From Amblyornis subalaris (lineage: Eukaryota; Chordata; Aves; Passeriformes; Ptilonorhynchidae), in assembly GCA_018881555.1 (NCBI GenBank), contig JACAXG010000007.1, positions 10,482,435-10,546,434 of the forward strand: DNA of 64,000 nt. Reading direction: 5' to 3'. Of the stretch, positions 31,962-44,800 are shown one piece after another. Position 1 is the stretch's first letter. Every line of letters starts with the position of its first letter. The translations under genes and the position numbers were made by a program. The notes under the pieces are model-generated. The model saw only the letters and a program-made list of their open reading frames with translations. It ran no database searches and was not told where the DNA came from.

Positions 31962-34900
31962 CAGAAGGGGATGTATTGAGCAGCATGGAGAGTGAATGCA
32001 GAGAACTCTTATTTCTAAGTGGTCTTGGCATATTGTCTGGAATAAAGCATCTCCAGGGATAGAATAAGATANAGCATCAATGTCTTGCTGTGTCACTTTT
32101 AGCATATTGAAAACCAGGGTTGTAAGAGATACTGTGTGGTCCTAGTCTCTGAAATGCTTCTTTCTGGCTAGTTCTGTTCTGGGGGTTTTTTGAAGTGTTT
32201 ACCCAAAACTGTTGGTTTTTTACCTACAGCTAATGGAACTTATGAGTTTGTGTTTCAGAAGCTCTTCAACCTTTTATGTTATGACACATGGGACTTCAGA
32301 GGTCTGAGAAGCCTGCATTTGAAGTGGCCTGCATGGTTCTGGGGCAGAGATGTGGAGTCCACTGGAATTCCCATTTCTCCTATTGAACTGATCTCTTGAC
32401 TCAAAATTTTAATGTGGAATTTCATTCCACAAGTCAGTCAGTTATTACATAGTCCTAGTTGTTTAAATCAGTTTACCCAAAAGAAATACAGAGGTGCTTT
32501 ACTGAGAGATTAAAGTGGGAATGAGGAGTTAATAGTGGTCTTTTTGGAATCTGAATGAAGTCATAGTTTGCCTGCAGGTGAGCTATTTATCTTCAGCTCA
32601 GCCCTACTGCAAGTAAATATATTCTGTGCTTGTGAAGTGTTGTCACGTTTAAAGCTGGTAGAACTGCTGAGATCTGCAGCTAGAAGCATGTTTTCCTGCA
32701 AATCACTGCAATGTAACTGTTCGGGCTATTTTTATTTTTGTTTTAATGTTCCACTGGACTCAAAAATTAAGAAAGCCAACTTAGATTGCTAGNATAAGTT
32801 TAAAAAGCAGTAGTGACCATAGCAGCTTTCACTGCTGTTCAAATCTTGACAGCACTACCTTGAAAGCATTGCAGTTTATAGTCTTTAGGGTTTTTTTTTT
32901 CTGGTTTTCACCTCTGTGGTGTTCTAACTTTGAAAAGAATTGTATAATTCCATAAGATGCATAAGAAATTAAGTTTTTAGGGCAAAATTTTCTTTGCCAT
33001 TTCAGCATATTTTTTGAAATTAAATACTTCACTGAAATCAGTGTTGTGAGTGGGGTTTTTGTTTCAATTAGCAAAAACTTTGTGTATTGTACCTCCCAGC
33101 TGGGCAGTGCTGATGTAGTGTAGATGTGATGCACTGCGAAATCATTGTGCTTCCCAGTTGGCAAAGTCTCAATAAAACTGGCAGGTTACAATTCTGATCT
33201 GATGAACTCTTGCTCATAAATACAGTGCTAAAAAGTACCCTTGCTGAAATTGCTGGCAGCAAGCCTGATCTTAAAGGTGTGCAATATGATAACACCTGCC
33301 AAAANTCTGTGGGCAACTCGATATGAAGCCTGTGGTGGTAGTTTTCACACTTGTTAAGAGTGTACTTAGTGTGATACTGTGTCTTCTGAATTCTTCTGTA
33401 GCTGCACGTTCAAGAGGTGTCTAGAGTTTGGAAAGCAAGACCTTTATTTCAAGCTATATATAGAAGACAAAAATCTGCATTTTTGGGGTCTAGTGATAAG
33501 TGCTCTTTGCATTTCAGGTTTGTTTGGTTTTTGGGTTTTTTTTCAGTCAAGCTAAGGTCACTACGCATTTATTCACTTTAACTTTAGACTCTTAATCTAA
33601 ATATTAGGCATAATAATATTGGCCTACTAAACACTACAGAAAATTAAATTATTGGAAGTTATTTTAGGTTTGGGGTTTTTTTTGTGGTCTCACCCCAAAG
33701 TTTTTATGGAACATAAAGTTAGAAATACTTGATTAAATGTAAAGGCCCTGTAATCTATGAACCTAAAATTTGGATTGTTCACTGTAGTGAACACCTTCAG
33801 ATGTTTTAATGATCATAGCACCTGTGCAGTTCTGTGTTTTAGCTTTTGTGTTAGGGTATGCTGTGAAAATGACTGAAACTGGCATGCAAACCAAGAGAAG
33901 GGTGAAGGGAAATGTTCTGATTTTTAGTTTCTATTTTATTTTTAGTTTGTCTAAAGCTGTACTTGAAAGTAGAACATTGTTTCCAGTTACAGAAGGCAAT
34001 CTGAACTGCTTTGAAGTATTCTGCTGCAATGATTGTTATTTCCAGTACTTTCCTGGAAAGTTGCTGTGAGGTGTGTGGTAAAGAAGCAGTGTTTAAGACT
34101 TTAACAAATGATTCAGGGTGAGTGCTTGGAGTTTTGTTGGGTTTTGTTCAGTAATACTGCTCAGAACTGGAAGGTTCTTCCTTAATAGTCTTCTTTTGTA
34201 ATAGATGATACATTTGGGCAATGTGATATTTCCTTCTGGTGGAAAGGGGGTTGTCCAATTCAGAGCTAGATATCTCAGTGTTTTAAAATGTTCGTTTTCT
34301 AGGAAGCAATGCACTCACATGTATATGTAACGTAACTCAACCATTTGTGGTTTGTATGACATGCTGCTTTTATCAAAAACTTAGTTATAGCTTTTTTCCT
34401 TTTTTTCTCTAACTTCCATTTTGCCTTAAAGGCTCTGACTAATGGAGATTTTTGGTTATGTACTCTGTCTAAGGTCCCTGTTAGTTTAATTGGAAAAATT
34501 GCTTTTGTACTTGGTGTGTGTAATTTAATTTCTGTGGTAGCATGCTGTGATTCTGTGTATGTGAGAAATACTTTTGATGTGAAGAAAACAGCTATAGGTC
34601 ACAGGATAGCTGAGTCTTAAAGTATATTTTGTAGCAGCTGTTGTGGTGAAGGAAGAAGATGCAGTCATGTAAAACATTTCTGTTTTGAAGACAGTAAGAC
34701 ATGAATTTTTGAAAACTTTAAAATATTTTTTTTATGGCATGTCAGCAAAGAACATCATCTCTTTTGTCTTCTGTGTATTGGGCTTTTTGGGGTGGAGAAG
34801 GTGCTCATTGTGTTTTAACTGTCCTTATCAATATTTTGTAGTATTATATGTCAATTATAGCAGCATGGAGAGCTTAGTAACTCTTTCATGGCTGAATAAT

Positions 34901-35046
34901 TGCAATATGCTTTTTTTGCCCTCCATCCTAGGAGCTGGAAGATTAGGAAGAGGAATGGGAGTAGGTGAATTAATTGCTACTGCAGTGCAGTGTTTCCACT
35001 GGATTGTTATATACAATACTTAAATTGTTGCAGCTTCTAACTGCTC

Positions 35047-35660
35047 ACAGAATCACAGTGTCTGGGGTTGGTTGGAAGGGACCTCTGGAGGTCATCTAGT
35101 CCAACCAAACCTAGGGCAGGTTACATGTGTTTGTGTTTAGGTGGATTTCTACAGAAAAGGAGGCTCCACACAGTTCCTAACATACTCCAGGATACCACTG
35201 GCCTTCTTGGCCAGAGTGGCACGCACTGCTGGCTTGCAGTGAACTTCTTCCCTGGAACTCCCAGGTCCTTCTCCACAGAGCTGCTTCCAGCATGTTGGCC
35301 CTCAGCCTGTACTGGTGTGTGGGATTATTCCTTCCAGCAAGGACTCTACACTTGCCTTTGTTGAATGTTATTAGGTTCCTCTTTGTCTGACTCTCCAACN
35401 TGTTCAACTCTTCCTGAAAGGCAGCACAACCCTGGTGTATCAGCCGCTCCTCCCTATTTTGTATCCTCAACAAACTTGCTGAGGCTGTGCTCTGTCCCTT
35501 CATCCAGCTCATTTAACAAGTTGAACAGGACCAGACCCAGTACTGACCCCTGGGGAACACTGCTGGCTACAGGCCTCCAGCCAGACTCTGTGCTACTGAT
35601 CACAACCCTTGGTTTCCCTCTTCTGGCAACTTTTAGTTTAAAACCCTCCTCACCATCTGG
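35047..35660 (-). mobile_element. CR1 retroposon: reverse-transcriptase C-terminal part and 3' end, minus orientation
   Basis: The plus strand begins CACAGAATCACAG, the complement of the CR1 3' terminus. The minus strand encodes degraded CR1 ORF2 sequence near 35600-35280, with FNKGKCRVLAGRNNP and a trace of the PQGSVLG motif. Stops and frameshifts make it inactive. Confidence 0.85.
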
Positions 35661-36175
35661 GCAAGCCTAGGAATGAAGATGCTCTTTCCCCTCTCTGACA
35701 GAGGGACCCCACCAGTCTCTCGCAGAGCAGCTTTCTCAAAGCAAGTCCCATTGTCTGAGTGCCCAAACCACTGTTGGTGGCACAGGGAGTAGGTGGGGCT
35801 GCCTTAGCTCCAGCGTCTTTCCTCTTGTGATGGGTCTTTCCTCTTCAGTCTGCAGAGCAGCAAAGTGGTTTGGCAAGGGCACCTCAGCCTTTGGGAGAAG
35901 TCTATTCTTCCTGCCAGTCTTTGCCATTGCAAGCCTCCNTTCTTCTGCATTATTGCCCCTATCCCTTCTGGGTGTGCTGGTGGGGAAGGTTTTGGCTCTT
36001 TGGCTGTGGACTGTGAGTTTGCTGCAGCCTGTGCTTGGAACCAGCCATCCAACTCCTTCCTACCACCTCCTGCAGGTCAGCCACCTGCTGCAGGAGGTCC
36101 AACAAGGTCCAACACCTGGCCACACGTTTTGCAGAAAGGTCTAGGCACTGGCACTCGAGGCCTGGTGATTTCAAA
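35661..36175 (-). mobile_element. CR1 ORF1-like fragment, minus orientation
   Basis: The minus strand at about 36174-35960 encodes a leucine-rich coiled-coil piece (LLDLLQQVADLQEVVGRSW) resembling the CR1 ORF1 region, then degraded sequence. It lies directly 5' of the RT fragment, suggesting one element with a large internal deletion, or two adjacent insertions. Confidence 0.55.
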
Positions 36176-36410
36176 TTGCTTAATCTCTAAGTATTAACAC
36201 CCCCCAAAACTGGATTTCTTCAGCTCAGCAGCCTTCAGGAGTTTACANATCTGCCAGCACTGGAGAGGGCAGATAAGGAGAAGCTAAAAAATTTGAAAAG
36301 CCTTTAAGCACCTGAAATGTGGTTGACAGCATCTCATACTTCTCAGTTAAATTGTCAAGGATTCATTCTGTATTTCCCCTTCTTGCCTTTGTTCTAATGA
36401 ACATAGGCGC

Positions 36411-36462
36411 ATATTTCACTCACATAGGAGTGAAATAATGAATGGACATAGGAGTGAAATAA
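36411..36462. repeat. Short tandem repeat, 24-bp period, about two copies
   Basis: ACATAGGAGTGAAATAA occurs at 36422-36438 and again at 36446-36462, with a partial ACATAGG at 36411. Confidence 0.85.
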
Positions 36463-39400
36463 GTTTTATATGTTTAAAGCTTTGCTAGTTCTGGTTTAAA
36501 TATACCAATTTTATGAATGTAACCATACAAATATTGTGGGATTTTTGAGTTTTAAAGTCCTCAGATGTGAGCCATAGCCTGCTGACAGTCCTCTGCTTCG
36601 CCTTGATTGGAAAGAGAAGGGATGGTGTTGGCACATTTTTGTCTCAGCAATGGGAATTCCAACTNTTACCCTTTTGTACTGACTAATTGGTGATCCTGCA
36701 TTCTTTTGTATTCATTTTCATTAGAGTCCACTGTACTTGCAGTGAACAATTACTTGTTAGGTTGTCCACTATTACTTTTCTGCCNTTCACCTGACCCAAG
36801 TTTCCAGCCTCATCCTCCCCGTTCTTTAGGACAGCCTTCATTGTTCTTTATACTTCTTTTTAAGAGTTTTTGCAGGGCTTTAGCTCATGAAGTTGAAAGT
36901 ATTTGCACTTGCTGGACTCTTAATAGTTCTGCTCTTAAGTGTATCTATCCNAGCTTTAAACAGATACTGCTGTATCTGGCAATGATACTTACTTTCACTT
37001 AGCATTTACGTACTAAGTGGCAACAGTTTTACTGATTCCAAGAGAATCCCTCCTATTTCAGGGGTTACATTCCACCTGATGAATTTATTAAGCTTTTGAT
37101 TATGGGTGATGTGGGTTTGTTTTGTACTTCAAGAGGTATTCATACAAAAGCTGTTAGTGATTTGATTTCCTTACTTTCTGGTGAAAGTGAGAGTTTAGTT
37201 AAAAAATGAACATTGCCAATGACTCAAGGAAGGTCTGGCNGGTGTTCTTAGATCTGTCACCAGAGTGTTCCCCTGGCTAAGCACCACCTGTGCTGTGCAC
37301 TGGGAGGAGAAGGGGAAGGGAGCTGCTAAAGTGGCCACAAATGGTGATGAGTTCCTTGGTCCTCTGCTTCATGTTGATGGCCTTGCTAACATGCAGCACC
37401 TTCCCGGGACTTCGCTTAAAGCTGGTTTCAGCAGCCTTATTTCTGTATAATCTGAATTTATGAGCAGTTTTGCTTATAGTACACAGCCTTGCTGATGATT
37501 TTGTAACATGTTACTATACTCAAATTGCTCATGGTTATGGGCTGGAAGGTTAGCTGTTCTTATCTGAGTGGAGACATTTCTGCATATAATATGCAGTTAC
37601 TGTAAAATACAAGCATTGTTATNTCTTGCATTTTGTGTACTTCTTTGCAGATCACTGCTTTATTATACTGATTTTTTTATTTTCCTGTTTAGTGTGGCTG
37701 TTGTGGTGTTTTGTCAACAAAGATGTTGATATGATCGATCTCAATACTTTTAGTAGAGTTTCCTAAAAATTCTGCAGTGACATGCTAGTGACAGAGAAAA
37801 AAGATCAAAGTTCACAGGTACCTGTCAGACACCATTCTGTGTTTTTGCCAACAATCCTGGCGTTCTTTATCCACTTTATCCTTTACAACAGCTTATATAT
37901 ATATTATTCTTTGTGATTATCAAGAATAGAAGTCTGTTCTGTGAGTAGGATGATCACAGGTGGTTCACTCAAGCTGAGAATTTGTCCCTGTCCCCCTCCA
38001 AACTGTACCTAGCACTTTTCAAAGTTGTTGGTCCGAGACTTTGCTGACAATATGCTTTAGTCCCTAGGGTTTTTTTATATGTGTTTGGCTGGCTGGATGT
38101 CCTGAGCTGACCTATGTTTACAAATCTTCATTACATGAATTCCTTTGTGATTTTTATTTAACTGTATGGCCCGTATTTTGCAGGCTAAAATTACCTTTTT
38201 AGTAATCCAAAACTAGGATTTTTGTCAAGTTTCCCAGTCTGAAGCTTAAACATTTCTTTGGTCTAGATTGTTTTTTTTTTCCCAGGTTTTGAGTAAACAC
38301 TTAGTGATGCATCTTTTTGAGGGGTTGTAGGTGGAGCTTTTGCATTATCAAGTAATCAAGGCATAATTGCTGATGTGAAGGGAACTTTCAAGGGTTTTAA
38401 ATAGTTAAGTAATTCTCTGCCNTTTCTTGATTATCTCAAAGCTGTTAGAATCTTAAAAGAGGTTGGCATGCTTTGACTGTTGGTAATCGCTTTAGTAGAG
38501 GAGCTGGAAAAATGGAAACAGTATAAAAGAGTTAGTCAAAAATAAACAGCTGAACTGTTGAGAAATCCTGGCTAAACACCAAGAAGTAAAAATCTGCAGG
38601 CATGTTGAAGCTGCCTTTGACAGCAGCCTCTGGTATAGCTAGGATGAAATTTGCATTGTTGCCTTTCATGTGTCTATTTCAGTCATGTCCAACATGCAAT
38701 GAAGAAATAGAACAAGTGGGTTATGTTATGGTTCNTTTTTGCTGTTGTTGATGACACTGGCCTGAATACATTAATGGAAGCTAACTTTAAAATGATGAGA
38801 CCTGATAACTGCAAAATCTTCCAATGGGATTGCNATAAGCTGTTGAACCAGCTCAGTAACTATGAGTAATGTTTCTTTTCACTTCTCAATTTCTGATTCC
38901 AGACTTGATGTATTTCTTTTTCTTCTGCATTCTGACTTGCAAGTGGTTGGTTTGGAGTCAAAATGCTATTTAAAAGCCTGACTCCATGTATTTTAATATA
39001 AATATACTTTCAACTAGGTATAAGTATTTAATAACCATTTACAGCTTTGTAACATAGCCAAATGGCAAGAATAAAGAATGCAAATAACTGTTGAACTACT
39101 TAGATATACCTAAGTACTTTATGGTCATGCTGTTAAAAGGTACCGAGAATGACCTTTCTTTTAGGGAATAACATGTACAAATGCAAAGCAAAAGCAAGTT
39201 ATTTAAGATTATTTATAATTACTGAATGTGGTGATTTTTTTCACTGTCTGATTTAGATGATTCCCTCCTTCTCAAACTTGGAAGCAATCATTACTTGGAT
39301 TGTGATTGACTCCACAAGCCTAACATCTGGATTCAAGCTCTGTGTGCATATCAGTATAGAACAGGATGATGGTTTGGTTTGGGGTTTGGTTTTTTTGTGT

Positions 39401-41163
39401 CTGAAATAATTTGAAGTTGTAATATCTAAGCCACAAGCCTTTGCAGGCTGCCGAGGTGACAGTAGAGACACAGCTCAGAAGAACTGAAGCAGTCTACTTT
39501 AAGAAGTCTACTTTTACTATTCCTATTTTTGAGTAATGCTGTATGCAGTTAACCGGTTTGACTTTAAGGCAGCAATGTGATACTATTACTGACNTGTCCT
39601 TAGGAGTTGGCTGTTTTGTCTAGGGCTGGTTACCAGGGCTGGCATCACTGTGCAGGCATTACTTGGGGAGAAATGCTTTCCAAAGGAGGTATTTCTGGCA
39701 GTGACATCAGATAACTTTGTATCTTTAAATGCCTGCCAATAAGTGAGCTGAGAGTTTGACTGTCAGTCGAGTTCTTTCACAGCTCAGGCTTCTTGAGTGT
39801 CATGGCAGTTTGCTCTGGCTGGCACTCGGAGGTGAGGGGGATCACAGTGGCACCCTTCGCAGTCGGGGAGTCTGTGGACTGCTCCAGCATTGCCTCCAGA
39901 GCGCAGCATGGAAACTGCATAATTATAGCAGTGCTTTTTTCCCCAATCCTTGTACCTTGTGGGCAAAATGCAGCTGTTCTGTAGTTAGCTGCTGTACAAA
40001 ATGGACCCACAATGAATCCAGAGGACACAATGTCACCTCAGCATTTGGTCAGTGTTTTTACTGGCACAGTTCCTCATGAATTAGTATTAAAACTCAGCTC
40101 TGCTTTTCCAAGCAAGTAGGAAACAGAATTTGCGAGGATTTTGCCCTCTTGAGCGTATGATCAGTACTCAGGAGCATGTACACAGACCCACGTGGTGTGC
40201 TCACCCGTCCAGTGCCCAAGCGTGCTCATGGGGTCAGTGAGTGTGGAAAATGCCTTATTAAGCTGCTCTGTTTTCAGACTCTGACAGTGATACAGCTTTA
40301 GGGGAATGGTAGATGTGACCATTTCCAGCAATGTCTTGAAGGTTTCTCAAGAGGCAAGTGACTCTGGCTTTCAATCTCACTGCAGGGGTTTTTTTAATAT
40401 GTAATTTTGGTAGTCTTAAAAAATTCCATTCTCTTTGATATGGAGTGTTCTTTGTTTTGTGTTTATAAGACCTTTCAAATTAATCATGAATTTGGGTGTT
40501 ATATTTTCTGGTNAGTATTGACGAGAAAAATTACTGAGCTGTTCTTTTCATAGCCAGCATCGAGGGATTATCTGTTCATCTTGTGAGTGCAAGGCTTTGG
40601 CTTGATCCTGGGGTGGGTGGGCTGTTGATTAAGCTTGTGGGGTTGTTCAAGTCCATCACTAATCAGCCATTTGTTTTTCTGAGATTTCCAAAATGAAAAT
40701 TTGGCAAGAATGTTAGATCTGGTATGGATAACAAATCTCTTGAGGAAGATAACCTGCTAATCAGTGTTGACATGTATGAGAAAAGACATCATTATCTATT
40801 GGATTTTTTTAAAGCTATTTAACTCTTGCTTTATACTTCAGTAAGTTTAAAGGTCTGTGCCTGTCTCTTTAGGGGGAAACAGTCCTTCTTTGTGTACTGN
40901 GTTGTGAATAGTAGACTGGTAATGTCTTGATTTGAGTTCAGTGAATGATGTTGTAAAGGTTTGATGTAAATTATTACTGAGAGTAAATTCAGTCTAATGT
41001 GTTACGTTTTGATAACGATTTTTTTCCATGATATCCCTTCTGTGCATGCACAATACTTTCAGTCCAAAAAAATTCTACTGTATTTTCTTCTTTGGTAATA
41101 TTATTCATAAAGCTTTGAAAATGTATGTTTTCTGGAAGCCAATAACGTTTTAAAATATTGCAG

Positions 41164-41891
41164 TACCTGCTCCGGTCATCACTGCCACAGCTACTAAAAT
41201 GGAGGTGGTTTCAGCAGAAGTCAACAGCTTGCTCCCTGAAGAAATCATGGACACCGGCATAACTCTGGTGGAAGATGACAGCATCGAGGCCGTTATCGTG
41301 TCTTCGCCCATGGGAGATTCTATTCCCATGGAAACAGAACTGGAAGAAATAGTGAACATAAGCTCCACCAGCGACTCCTCAGCCACGACCACGGCCACGG
41401 TCACCATGGAATCGGCTCCTGCCCCCAGCAGCCATGCGGGCGATGCNGCACCGAACACCATGGCCCCAGCCCCTGATGTGAATGCAGCNGCAAAGCCTGC
41501 CTTTCCAGGTGGCCTGCATAAACTTGGTGCTCAGACCCCTGTCACTATCTCAGCCAATCAAATTATTCTGAACAAGGCCACCGACATTAAGATAGGCAGT
41601 CAGAGTATTAAACCAGATGGGCAAAAGCTGATCGTAACAACTTTGGGCAAGTCTGGCCAGCCTATTGTTTTAGCATTACCCCACAGCCAGCTCCCGCAGT
41701 CACAGAAGACCGTGTCCCAAGCCCAGGGTGGAGACTCCAAGGTCCCAGGCCAACAGATCAAAGTTGTCATTGGAGGCCGGTCGGAAGTGAAACCAGTTGT
41801 CGGTGTCTCAGCTTTGACGCAGGGAAGTCAGCTGATAAACACTGCAGCCCAGCCCTCTGTCTTGCAGTCCCAGCAAGTAAAAACAGTACAG
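41164..41891 (+). CDS. LIN54: LIN54 exon 2, first coding exon (residues 1-231; CDS from 41199)
   Basis: The acceptor is ATTGCAG and the ATG comes 35 bases later; the donor is GTAAAG. It encodes the acidic N-terminus and the conserved stretch [19 protein letters not shown]. Ns at 41447 and 41489 are third bases of Ala codons (GCN). The frame is open back to the acceptor, but no ATG precedes 41199. Confidence 0.96.
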
Positions 41892-44800
41892 GTAAAGTGA
41901 GTTATGCTGANGAAACATCTTAAAACCAGTTCTGTTGCTGCAATTGTTGTCTGTTTCCTGCACTGATTGACACACTGTTGCTTTCAGCCTTTGCATTTAT
42001 TCTTTGTATTAAAAAATACAATGCTGCTCTTAGCCCATGCTTTCATCTGTGGATGCGTTTGCCATTTTATGCTGTTTGCCTCTAGCTACTGTCTGGAAGC
42101 TTAGGGTTTGCCTCAGAGAAAGTGAACTATGCAGTATATTGAAGATAATTTTCTCATTATTTTCATTTTATAAAAATAAATTCTACATACTTTCTGGAAG
42201 ACTGAATTGAACTCTATATGCCTGTTGTTCTTTATTCAAAGTGTACTCTCCTTTACTCCTTTATGGAAGAGTAGCTTCTGCCTATTACATTTAGTTTGTT
42301 TAAATAAACTCTCTGAAAAAACTTCCAGCATCTGAAAAAGAACAGAAAGGTTTGTCTTGTCTGCCTCAAACAAGTTAAGCTTGTTAATAGACTGTGATGG
42401 ACTAGACACTATCATAAGATGAACACTTTAAGGTTTTGTTCNCAATCTCTGTCATGGATCTTGAGATATTTGAAACCACAGAGAATCTGCTTGGATCTGA
42501 AAATGTGTTGAAAAGACTTGGGTTATGACCCAAAGGGTCTGATTTTGATATGGCAGAACTAAATGTGAGTGACTTTGTTCTAGTTGGCAGTGAGGCAGAA
42601 ATAAGACCTCTTGAAGTGACGGACAAGTAGAACTCAATGCAGGTTGTGATGGAAAAGTATTTATTTTACTGTCTATATGAAATGAGAAATTAAACTCTTA
42701 AGTATACTAATAAAATAATCAGCTGCCCATTAAAAATTACAAAGTTTAAAGCATTTTATTAGCCAGATGTTCCTCATCTAGTATTTCATGGCAAGTCAAT
42801 GGGAGCAACTCTGAAGATTTGTTTTTTAAAGCTGCAGATGATTCCCACACCAATTTCTACTTTCTCCTATTTTTGTAGCTATATTGTACCTGTGGAAACA
42901 TGTTTAATAATGGCCATTTGAAACATAAATGGTTGTCACTATAGCTTTCAAAGAAGTCTCTGCTCTTCACTCAGCATAGGAACATTTAAGAGTGGATGAG
43001 TTCCTGTTACTTGGCTTCATTATTCACTGCCAAGTGCCAGATACAGGAAACTGAGGAGAATTACTTAGCTGTGATGTGGGGTTTTTTTCATCAGATGGCC
43101 TGTGCTGTCAGTGACTGAAATACAGTGATTTGGCCATTGACCTCTGCCATTTGTCATTAGGAATTCTACAGGTTCCTTAGTAGAAGGTCTTGGGAATTCT
43201 ACAGATTGTTTAGTAGAAGCTCTTATGAATGAACTTGCATCCATTTTTAAATCTAGTTAATTGCAGTTTGAATAAATTTGGTTTGTTGTGATTTCTTTTT
43301 ATTAAACCATTGTTTCCTTTTGCAAAACAGATTGAATTGTTAGCACTTGACATTCCTTTTTTCCCATAAGGAGAGGAGGAAGTAGAAATGAAAAGCAAGA
43401 AGGCAAGGTTAGTACCTGATATTGCAGGGAAAATGATAGCNTTAGCACTTGACAGACGGTGCTTTTCCCTGTAGAAAATTACTGATGTATCAGAGCGATA
43501 TATGAGGCTGGGTGAGAGATTCTAGCTCTACTCTACCATGAATGACAGGGGAGGTAACCCACACCTTGAGTCCCTGTCTTAGAAAATGAAGTGATTCATT
43601 TACGCCATCATCCTGAATGAGCCCCTTAACCTTTCAGGGAGTGGAAGAGGAGGCTGTGAATGCCTTCTTGCCTCCTCAAGGGTCTTGTGTAACTTATCTC
43701 TTGTGGCTTTGTGAAACAGGTATTTCAGATGGAAGGCAGCACAGCAGTTTGACTTGGTGCTGAAAAGTGAACTGGTAAAAGATTAGATGACAAAGAGCTC
43801 TCATCAGTGTTTGTGGTCACTGTCCTAGAGGCTTTGCATATCATTAGAGAAACTCAATTGCCTTGAAATGTAATCTAATTTTATAATCTAGTTGTGACAG
43901 TTCAACTCTCAGCACTTAAGGCATAATTGGTAGAGTTCAGCAAAATGTTTCTTGGAATTTGGCTCCTTCTCCAATTACAGTTCTAGAGGTATGAGAGTGT
44001 CAGGTGCAAAGTGTGGCAGGACCTTTGGCCTCTTCTATATCCAGAGGTTAATTACTGTCCTTAGCAGCTTGTCCTGATTTAGTTGAAACTACTGCCGTGG
44101 ATGTGTGGAAAAAACTGCTGGGCAAATTCATCTGCTTTCAGTCCATGGCTCCTGCCTGCCTACAGGCTTAAAAGTGGTGGTGTGCCTGCTGGCCCTTTAG
44201 TCCAAGGGCACTAAGCAGGAGTTTGGCCTTGCACATGATTCTGAACCAGGTGTCCAGACCATCGCCATGGCTGTCATTAAGTCTGACTTGTGCTTGTTTT
44301 GATGTGGTAACTGGTTCTGGTTTTAGCAGTGTCTGCAGCATCATTGCTACCGTGGGAAGGTGACTGCTAAGCCATCGTTGTGGCTTCACCTCATCGTAGA
44401 AGAGTGACCTTGTGCACTCCCTAAGATCAAACTCCCATTCCTAGCTCAGTTTCTTCATCTCTGAAATAAGCTGTTCTCCTCTTCTGTTTCTAGAGTCCCT
44501 GGCTTTTCATATTATGCCAACTATAAATTACATAGAGAGTGGCTACATGGACAAGCTCCCAAGAGGTCATTTAGGGAGTGGATTTGTGGTGTGTTAGCTC
44601 ATTCATAGTAGCTGATTATGGGANTATCCAGCAGGAAATGTGAGGTATGAGTGTGTCTATTTCTGTATAAACAGAACAGAGTCTGACAACTGAAAACAAA
44701 ATCCAGCCATATAAACTTGCTAGTTCATCTTCAGTGGATGACATAAATTGGCCCTTTAAGTCCAGTTACCTGCAGATAAACCTCTTGACTTCTTTAGGGG

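Larger units (their letters stand above)
25736..41163 (+). other. LIN54: LIN54 intron 1
   Basis: About 15.4 kb between the probable untranslated first exon and the first coding exon. Its first 400 bases are still CpG island. It holds three CR1 retroposon pieces (26172-26620, 31741-31961, 35047-36175) and one candidate extra exon (30762-31016). The remainder is A+T-rich sequence with no recognisable gene. Confidence 0.7.

Noticed and set aside
31653..32105. 150-codon minus-strand open frame
   Set aside because: It overlaps a plus-strand CR1 3' fragment and is a shadow of it.
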